From: Chitinophagaceae bacterium
Lineage (GTDB): Bacteria; Bacteroidota; Bacteroidia; Chitinophagales; Chitinophagaceae
Direction of reading: 5' to 3'
Assembly (NCBI GenBank): GCA_003526435.1
Contig: DPWF01000363.1
Coordinates: 1 to 11,435 of the forward strand
DNA: 11,435 nt
Made by a program: the position numbers and the translations under genes. Below, piece after piece: positions 7,035 to 11,435 of the stretch. Numbering within the stretch: position 1 is the stretch's first letter; the number at the start of each line of letters is the position of its first letter. The notes beneath the pieces are model-generated. The model made no database searches. It worked only from the letters and a program-made list of their open reading frames with translations, and was not told where the DNA came from.

Positions 7035-8522
7035 TTATTGTTTATAGATTTTATCGGTGTGTTTGATACCATTGTAAAACCCGGTAATAAAATAGGTCTG
7101 TTTTTTAGGCAATTCATGGGCACCTTCCAACACAAATAGGTTCTCTCCTTGTCTGCCTATTTTGATCCAGTGTTTGATCCAACGACCATTGGTAGTAAAC
7201 AAATCAATTCGCACTGACTGACTTCGATCCAAGACTACAGATACTTTCAACTGCTGATCAAATGGATTGGGAAATACATTCCAGTCTTTTAATCGACCTG
7301 CAAATGATTGATCTGCTATCGTATTATTTTTCATTGTGCCAACTTTCACTGAGGTGTGAAACGTTGTTTTACAATTGCGCTCGCTGATCGCTTCTAGTTG
7401 AATAGGAATACTATCTCCAGACTGATAATAGTATTCCTGAATTTGTTGTTGGGTAGTTTGTACTTTTCGACTATTGCCCAGATCCCAATGAAAGAATTGT
7501 GCAGGACTTACTTGGGCTGTCAAAGTCAATAAACCACCATAGGGAATGCTCGTCGCACTTAATTCGATTCGTCCCGCCGGGAAATCAGTATCGTCAGTCG
7601 TAACAGCAAATGAAATACTATCACGACATCCCTCACGCTCAACAATCACGCGATACTGCCCGGCATAGAACGAAAAAAGAGTGTCCTCCGAAAGGACCCC
7701 GCCCAGTGCGGGGTCCGTCATCCATCGCCACCTATCAAAAACCAAACCTTGTTCTGAACTGATTCGTAATGGGGTTTTACCACCTGTACAAACTTTACCA
7801 GTTCCAATGATAACAGGAGTAGGAATCGATCCAGTAGTAATATTAATACCATTCGATAATTCCGTTGTACATCCAGCTGCGCTGATTGCTCTCGCGGTAT
7901 AAACACCCGCAACACTTACGGTAATAGAACCATTGGTTCCACTTGATAACAATACACCGTTACGATACCATTGGTAGGTGATGCCGCTCATTGCATTTTG
8001 AATATAGATGACAGTGGTAGCACCATTGCATAGATGCGTATTCGTTGTAGAAAGAATCGGTGTAACAGGCATCGCATTCACCACTACGGTAGCCGTGCCA
8101 GATTGTATATTGGTACAAGCAGTGCTACTCGCATCGCGTACACTCACTAGTCGATAGGTGTAAGTGCCAGGTGTTGTTGTAGGAACTGAAATAATCGCTG
8201 TGGTGCCAAAACTAGTAATGGTTTGCAACGCACCGCCGTTGAGTTCATAGGTAAACACATAAGGCGCCGTTCCACCACTACCCGTGAATGTAACAACAGG
8301 AGCAGTAGCACCTGCGCAAACGGTGGCTGAACCACTAATCGTTGCAGTAGGCAAGGCATTAACTGAAACAGTAACTTCACCCGATGCACTATTCTCACAA
8401 GCGGTTGCACTGCTTTCGCGTACACCGACTAAAGTATAAGTAGTAGAACCTACCGAACTCGAAGGCACACTAATGGAAACTGTATTACCAGCACTGGTTG
8501 TAATCGTTTGAACAGATCCGCC
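7035..8522 (-). CDS. C-terminal part of the adhesin (rest of Ig repeat 5, repeats 6-8, PKD-like, T9SS sorting domain)
   Basis: This is the downstream reading frame of the same gene, given from the point where the repeat sequence resumes (GGSVQTIT). The first start-like codon in this frame is GTG 8468, which falls inside Ig repeat 5, so it is unlikely to be a natural start. The segment lacks a signal peptide and would not reach the surface alone. It carries the end of repeat 5, repeats 6-8, a PKD-like domain (FHWDLGNS) and the 83-residue C-terminal sorting domain. That domain starts DWNVFPNPFDQQLKVSV and ends with a basic tail (GIKHTDKIYKQ), matching the type A T9SS signal (Por_Secre_tail). 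The stop lies 4 bases before the lipoprotein ATG. Confidence 0.78.
   Translation of the reverse strand, partial: GGSVQTITTSAGNTVSISVPSSSVGSTTYTLVGVRESSATACENSASGEVTVSVNALPTATISGSATVCAGATAPVVTFTGSGGTAPYVFTYELNGGALQTITSFGTTAIISVPTTTPGTYTYRLVSVRDASSTACTNIQSGTATVVVNAMPVTPILSTTNTHLCNGATTVIYIQNAMSGITYQWYRNGVLLSSGTNGSITVSVAGVYTARAISAAGCTTELSNGINITTGSIPTPVIIGTGKVCTGGKTPLRISSEQGLVFDRWRWMTDPALGGVLSEDTLFSFYAGQYRVIVEREGCRDSISFAVTTDDTDFPAGRIELSATSIPYGGLLTLTAQVSPAQFFHWDLGNSRKVQTTQQQIQEYYYQSGDSIPIQLEAISERNCKTTFHTSVKVGTMKNNTIADQSFAGRLKDWNVFPNPFDQQLKVSVVLDRSQSVRIDLFTTNGRWIKHWIKIGRQGENLFVLEGAHELPKKQTYFITGFYNGIKHTDKIYKQ
7694..7716. repeat. Strong GC-rich hairpin inside the adhesin gene
   Basis: Perfect 9-base arms GGACCCCGC (7694-7702) and GCGGGGTCC (7708-7716) flank a 5-base loop. 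The overlapping pair GTCCT (7683-7687)/AGGAC (7693-7697) could form an alternative hairpin. It lies in Ig repeat 8 and encodes TDPALGGVL, which departs from the repeat pattern. No T-run follows on the minus strand, so termination is unlikely. Confidence 0.5.
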
Positions 8523-9889
8523 TTAACACGATAACTAAAAGTATAAGGCGCAACACCACCACTACCTGTAAAAGTTACCGTTGCATTACCTGTATTCTGA
8601 CACAAGTTTCCTCCACCACTAATCGTCGCACTGGGTAATGGGTTTACGGTGACATTCACAGCAGCAGAAGTGGCAGTACATCCATTGGCATCGGTGATGG
8701 TCACATAATAAGCACCGCTACTTCCCACATTGATGGAGCCACTGGTCGCACCCGTATTCCATAAATAACCATTCGCAGTAGAACTACTTAAAATAGCACT
8801 ACCACCTGCACAAAATTGTAAAGGACCTGATGCGCTGATCGAAGGTGTGGTCACTGTATAATAAGAAACAGTAACGGGCGCAGAGGTGGCAAAACAACCT
8901 TCCTTAGAAACCGTTACTGTATAAGTGCCCGGTCCTACTGAAATCGTTCTCGTCGTAGCACCAGTTGACCATTGATAACTATCATAACCTGCGCCTGCAT
9001 CCAATGTCTTGTTCACACCGGGACAGACCAGAAAAGAAGATCCGGGTAAGGGTGTTGGACAAACAACGGTTGCGACTTGCACAACATTACTAATCGCACT
9101 CGTGCCACAACCATTAGAACTGGTACTATAATAACTTCCCGCTGTGTTGACGTTAATACTATTACCACTGGCACCGTTTGACCAACTGATATTCGAGCCA
9201 CTAGAACTAAGGGTGGTTGATTCTCCATTGCAGAGTAAAACATTACCCGAAGGCGTAACAGTTGGTGCTGCGGGAATATTGTCCGTAGTAACAACAATCG
9301 CATTACTAAGAGTAGATAAACCACACGCATTGGAAGCGCGGGCGGTATAAGTGCCTGCTTGTGTAACGGTGATACTAGTACCTGTGGCGCCATTGGACCA
9401 AACATAACTTCCTGTAGAACCGGATGCGGTCAGTACAGCCGAAGCACCATTGCACAAAGGCATCGATGAAGCTGTACCAACCGAGGGGGCATCCGGTAAT
9501 TGAGCCGAATTGGGAGTAAAACTAGTTTCTACATAGGGCGCATCATTGTCAATAATGCCATATGCCCCGATGGTTACTAAGTTACCAATAGTGTAGGGAA
9601 TCACAAACTCGTGGATCACATTATTATTGCCTGCACTACCATATACCACATGACTACCTGATTGAAGATGAAAAGATGAAGTATAACGCCCCATCAAACC
9701 GTCGAGGTTTTCATTTTTCACTTTAAACTGTACAGTCAATTGTCCACTCGCACAGTTAAAATTTTCACTCACGAGTTCAAGGGTAATCTGATTAGAACCT
9801 GGCAAAGGCTGTGCCTGCAATAGTAGTGGGAACAGTAGGCACAAAACCATCCCCCACCGGACTAGCCGGTAAATTTTAAGCGTAATCAT
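8450..9889 (-). CDS. N-terminal part of the adhesin (signal peptide, Ig repeats 1-4 and half of 5)
   Basis: As the sequence stands, translation from ATG 9889 gives 479 residues. The first 455 belong to the adhesin. The last 24 (KADLFKRLQPVLVIQFPLV and on) are out-of-frame residues with none of the Ser/Thr/Gly/Val bias of the repeats. The authentic part has a strong signal peptide (VLCLLFPLLLQAQ) and a beta-rich N-terminal domain. The repeats carry a W-S/N-x-G-A-T/S motif (YVWSNGATG, YQWSTGATT, YLWNTGATS) and Y-T/Y-x-T near each end. With no sorting domain, this fragment would be exported to the periplasm but should not be a T9SS substrate. The start follows the stop of the small barrel gene by 25 bases, in the same operon. 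Confidence 0.8.
   Translation of the reverse strand: MITLKIYRLVRWGMVLCLLFPLLLQAQPLPGSNQITLELVSENFNCASGQLTVQFKVKNENLDGLMGRYTSSFHLQSGSHVVYGSAGNNNVIHEFVIPYTIGNLVTIGAYGIIDNDAPYVETSFTPNSAQLPDAPSVGTASSMPLCNGASAVLTASGSTGSYVWSNGATGTSITVTQAGTYTARASNACGLSTLSNAIVVTTDNIPAAPTVTPSGNVLLCNGESTTLSSSGSNISWSNGASGNSINVNTAGSYYSTSSNGCGTSAISNVVQVATVVCPTPLPGSSFLVCPGVNKTLDAGAGYDSYQWSTGATTRTISVGPGTYTVTVSKEGCFATSAPVTVSYYTVTTPSISASGPLQFCAGGSAILSSSTANGYLWNTGATSGSINVGSSGAYYVTITDANGCTATSAAVNVTVNPLPSATISGGGNLCQNTGNATVTFTGSGGVAPYTFSYRVKADLFKRLQPVLVIQFPLVCLRVR
8518..8530 (-). other. Frameshift site in the adhesin gene
   Basis: On the minus strand the codons run CGT GTT, then AA, then GGC GGA TCT. One base is missing between 8523 and 8522. 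In repeat 6 the same position reads CTC AAC GGC GGT (around 8232-8243). The missing base is therefore most simply the third base of an Asn codon (AAC/AAT) in an N-G-G motif. No homopolymer and no slippery heptamer is present, which argues against slippage or programmed -1 frameshifting. Confidence 0.8.
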
Positions 9890-9914
9890 ACAATTGATTT
9901 TAGAATTAAAATAG

Positions 9915-10418
9915 TTAGCGTCCCAGCTGATAGTCTATTCCTAGACCCATTAAAAATCGGGATCGCCCAAGCAAGGAATTAAACAGTATTTTTTGTTGTA
10001 GATAACTATGTAGTGTAAAAGCGTCCGACAGATACCAACTTCCAGTGAGTTCGCCCGTCAGCCCAAAACTCGACCGCTTAGAAAAGGGCCAATCTTTGTA
10101 GAGCCAAGGTTCGCGTTCAACTTGCCAATTAAGTCCCACACTGCCTTTATAACCAAAAGCTCTACTACGATAACCATCTGGATTGGCTCGACAGGACATG
10201 AGTAAATCAACGCCCCATGCTGTATACTGTAAATTGTGTTGATGACTTCTTTCCATAAAACTTCCCAAGGAAAAATGGATAGGATGATTCGACCAGTGGT
10301 CATAACGAATGGAGAGGTAGTCAGCAGGTGTAAAAGTTTTTCCTGCTCTTAGAGAAATGGCTTGTGCATTTGTCACCACACTCACCAACATCAGCACACT
10401 CACAACAAATGTTTTCAT
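9915..10418 (-). CDS. Small exported beta-barrel candidate, first gene of the operon
   Basis: I do not recognise this family with certainty. The 167-residue product has a clear signal peptide (MKTFVVSVLMLVSVVTNAQ). The rest alternates polar and aromatic or hydrophobic residues, as in a small outer-membrane beta-barrel: ISLRAGKTFTPADYLSIRY near the start, GLTGELTGSWYLS in the middle, and a closing strand FLMGLGIDYQLG near the C-terminus. I recall similar small proteins in Bacteroidota conjugative elements, which would suggest a TraO-like or element-specific outer-membrane role, but this is tentative. The frame extends to a TTG at 10427. ATG 10418 gives the better signal peptide and is used. 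The gene follows the candidate promoter directly and is 25 bases ahead of the adhesin gene, so it leads the surface cassette. Confidence 0.72.
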   Translation of the reverse strand: MKTFVVSVLMLVSVVTNAQAISLRAGKTFTPADYLSIRYDHWSNHPIHFSLGSFMERSHQHNLQYTAWGVDLLMSCRANPDGYRSRAFGYKGSVGLNWQVEREPWLYKDWPFSKRSSFGLTGELTGSWYLSDAFTLHSYLQQKILFNSLLGRSRFLMGLGIDYQLGR

Positions 10419-10420
10419 GT

Positions 10421-10449
10421 CTATCAATTTTGGATGTTAAACTTGATAG
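10421..10449. promoter_or_regulatory. Inverted repeat in the leader of the surface-cassette operon
   Basis: Perfect 7-base arms CTATCAA (10421-10427) and TTGATAG (10443-10449) are separated by 15 bases. Allowing one bulged base, the pairing extends by three more bases (TTT with AAA). It lies between the candidate -7 box and the ATG at 10418. It could be a dimeric repressor operator overlapping the transcript start, or a 5'-end RNA hairpin masking or protecting the start region. Confidence 0.4.
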
Positions 10450-10451
10450 GA

Positions 10452-10459
10452 CAAAATTA
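10452..10459 (-). promoter_or_regulatory. Candidate Bacteroidota promoter (-7 box TAATTTTG)
   Basis: The minus-strand sequence TAATTTTG matches the Bacteroidota -7 consensus TAnnTTTG. It is 33 bases before the ATG at 10418, a normal leader distance. A clear -33 TTTG is not seen at the usual spacing, so the call rests on the -7 box and position. It would drive the barrel, adhesin, lipoprotein and PorV-like genes. Confidence 0.42.
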
Positions 10460-10482
10460 AGATCAAGAGTTTGCCTTGCTGA

Positions 10483-10494
10483 TTGCATTTGCAA
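10483..10494. promoter_or_regulatory. Short palindrome upstream of the leftward promoter
   Basis: TTGCA-TT-TGCAA is a 12-base near-perfect palindrome about 24 bases upstream of the -7 box, where an activator or repressor could bind. A match this short can also arise by chance in AT-rich DNA. Confidence 0.22.
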
Positions 10495-10586
10495 CAAATA
10501 GATATAATCTCATTTACGGAATCAATTTCTAAGAAATAATTAGTGCAGAAACAAATTCGTTACTATGTAATAAAAAAAATCTGCCA

Positions 10587-10617
10587 TTTGTATTATTGCT
10601 ATAAATGTGTATTTTGT
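10587..10617 (+). promoter_or_regulatory. Candidate rightward promoter for the two-helix membrane protein
   Basis: TTTG at 10587-10590 is followed after 19 bases by TATTTTGT (10610-10617). This is close to the Bacteroidota pattern TTTG-N19-21-TAnnTTTG, with the -7 box one base short of a full match. It is 72 bases ahead of the ATG at 10690. Confidence 0.33.
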
Positions 10618-10689
10618 ATTAGGTCACCTATTGCTATATTATCTTTCCTCCAAATAATTAGGCATCACTAAAATGAACATAGGTAAAGT

Positions 10690-11435
10690 ATGCGTAGACT
10701 GAGTTATAATAAAGTAAAGAACGAGTTTGAAAGAAACTATCCGGTATTTATTGCCTTTTGTTCATCAACCCTTGCACTATTTTCATTCTTTTTTCAAGTT
10801 CAGGGTTATTTTCCAGGTGTGAAAGCAATTCCAGCTACAATTATTGTATTCGTTGCCGCCGTTGCAACCTCATGGTTTGTAACAAAAAAGATTTATCGTA
10901 GTATTGAAAATCGAACAGCAAATAAATATAAAACAGTATACGATATTATTGAAAGTATCGATACATGTGAATTCATTGACGACAATCTTGAGATTGCAAG
11001 ATATCAAAGACAAGAGAGGGTCAGAATTAATTCAAAAGACTTAGCGAGAATCACCTATAAATTACCGGGTGTAAGTTCTCCCGGTTCAATAATAAATGTA
11101 TCGTGCAAGATCAATAATAATCTGGTTAATTATAAATATGAAACAAGTCTTGGTGAAAACCTATACTGTTATTATGTAAATCCTGTTGAATTTACAGATT
11201 TGACGATAACCTGGGAATTTGAAATGCTAAACTGCTTTGGCGAAGAAGACAATATTCGTGTCAGATCATTTCAGGAACTAGAAAAGTGTATTCTTAGAGT
11301 ACTTTTCAATAATAGTAAAAAACAAATAGTTGCAGAAGCATATAAAATGTACAATAATGAAGATGCTGCATACTCAAAGGAAGAAGTCTATTCAAGCTCA
11401 ACAAACAAACAAGTTCTGATAGAAAAAGATTTTTC
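10690..11435 (+). CDS. Two-helix membrane protein with unknown soluble domain, C-terminus off the right edge
   Basis: This is an open frame of 248 codons that continues past the window. ATG 10690 is the first possible start, because an in-frame TAA lies just two codons upstream. After a basic N-terminus (MRRLSYNKVK) there are two membrane helices, about residues 18-37 and 46-65. They are joined by a short loop and followed by a positive KKIYR stop-transfer region. The remaining residues (about 70-248) are polar, with a helical start and then a mainly beta pattern (ITYKLPGV, INVSCKINNN, LTITWEFEM). I recognise no catalytic motif. The gene is visibly more AT-rich than the transfer genes and runs in the opposite direction, which fits cargo or host flank. 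The layout of two N-terminal helices plus a cytosolic domain occurs in several bacterial defence effectors, but I cannot assign it to one. Confidence 0.72.
   Translation, partial: MRRLSYNKVKNEFERNYPVFIAFCSSTLALFSFFFQVQGYFPGVKAIPATIIVFVAAVATSWFVTKKIYRSIENRTANKYKTVYDIIESIDTCEFIDDNLEIARYQRQERVRINSKDLARITYKLPGVSSPGSIINVSCKINNNLVNYKYETSLGENLYCYYVNPVEFTDLTITWEFEMLNCFGEEDNIRVRSFQELEKCILRVLFNNSKKQIVAEAYKMYNNEDAAYSKEEVYSSSTNKQVLIEKDF

Larger units (their letters stand above)
7035..9889 (-). pseudogene. Large Ig-repeat T9SS-secreted surface adhesin, split by a one-base frameshift
   Basis: Read as one gene with one base restored near 8522/8523, this encodes a 951-residue surface protein. It has a signal peptide (1-26), a unique N-terminal domain (about 27-130) and eight tandem Ig-like repeats of the CHU_C-associated type (roughly 132-202, 205-273, 277-343, 347-415, 417-511, 513-605, 608-686, 690-766). 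A PKD-like domain (775-850) and a T9SS sorting domain (869-951) follow. Each repeat has a Cys near its start (LCNG, VCPG, FCAG, VCTG and similar) and one near its end (NACG, EGCF, NGCT, EGCR and similar), suggesting one disulphide per repeat. Such proteins are exported by T9SS and attached to the cell surface, and often act in adhesion. The length 2855 is one base short of a multiple of three, as a single-base loss predicts. It could be a true inactivating mutation, a sequencing or assembly error, or a variable on/off state. Confidence 0.75.
10428..10689. other. Divergent AT-rich intergenic region
   Basis: This stretch of about 260 bases separates the leftward operon from the rightward gene. 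It is AT-rich. It holds the candidate promoters and palindromes listed separately, and no reading frame longer than a few codons that I would support. The 9-codon frame from ATG 10673 overlaps the next gene's start and is probably chance. Confidence 0.6.

Noticed and set aside
6356-7135. Longer lipoprotein starting at 7135
   Set aside because: It would start with TTG inside the adhesin gene and bury the signal peptide 35 residues in. ATG 7030 fits the lipoprotein signal.
8518-8530. Programmed -1 ribosomal frameshift joining the two adhesin halves
   Set aside because: The site reads GTT AAG GCG on the minus strand, with no X XXY YYZ slippery heptamer and no obvious pseudoknot just downstream. 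A missing base explains the data better.
1-11435. tRNA, rRNA, CRISPR array, insertion sequence, integrase, relaxase or oriT
   Set aside because: I looked for clustered spaced repeats, transposase or integrase motifs, and tRNA-like arms and saw none. oriT, mobilisation and integration genes, if present, lie outside the window.

Overview
The window looks like part of an integrative conjugative element (conjugative transposon) or conjugative plasmid of the phylum Bacteroidota. Three things point there: a CTnDOT-type transfer block (TraE, TraF, TraG, TraI-like, TerB-like, TraJ), a type IX secretion (T9SS) sorting domain with a PorV-like partner, and a candidate Bacteroidota TAnnTTTG promoter. The protein variants (TraI plus TerB-like pair, CHU_C-type Ig repeats) and the moderately AT-rich base composition suggest Chitinophagia or Sphingobacteriia rather than gut Bacteroides. 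That placement is an inference.

Nearly everything from position 1 to 10418 is read leftward on the minus strand. In reading order it begins with a candidate promoter (10452-10459) and a small exported beta-barrel candidate (9915-10418). Next come a large surface protein of eight Ig-like repeats with a PKD-like domain and a T9SS sorting domain (7035-9889), a PKD-domain lipoprotein (6356-7030) and a PorV-like outer-membrane barrel (5439-6359). The surface protein is split by a one-base frameshift at about 8522/8523. A gap of about 170 bases with nested inverted repeats follows. Then comes the transfer block: traE (4960-5271), traF (4679-4963), traG (2283-4682), an unlisted 43-residue membrane peptide (2159-2290), a traI-like gene (1554-2162), its paralogue of the TerB-like family (937-1557), and traJ running off the left edge (1-926). 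Most junctions are 4-base ATGA overlaps, so the genes are probably translationally coupled.

TraG is the VirB4-like ATPase that powers the mating apparatus. TraE, TraF and TraJ are its inner-membrane parts, and the two coiled-coil proteins are exported and probably periplasmic. The upstream cassette would put a long, sticky, disulphide-rich protein on the cell surface through T9SS. It carries its own PorV-like shuttle and a lipoprotein partner. The most interesting reading of the window is that this cassette is a mating-pair or recipient adhesion module carried by the element. This is an inference from gene order and family knowledge, not something the sequence proves.

At the right edge, on the plus strand and divergent, is the start of a more AT-rich gene (10690 to the window end) for a two-helix membrane protein with an unrecognised soluble domain. 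It may be cargo or chromosomal flank. No tRNA, rRNA, CRISPR, insertion sequence or integrase was seen.
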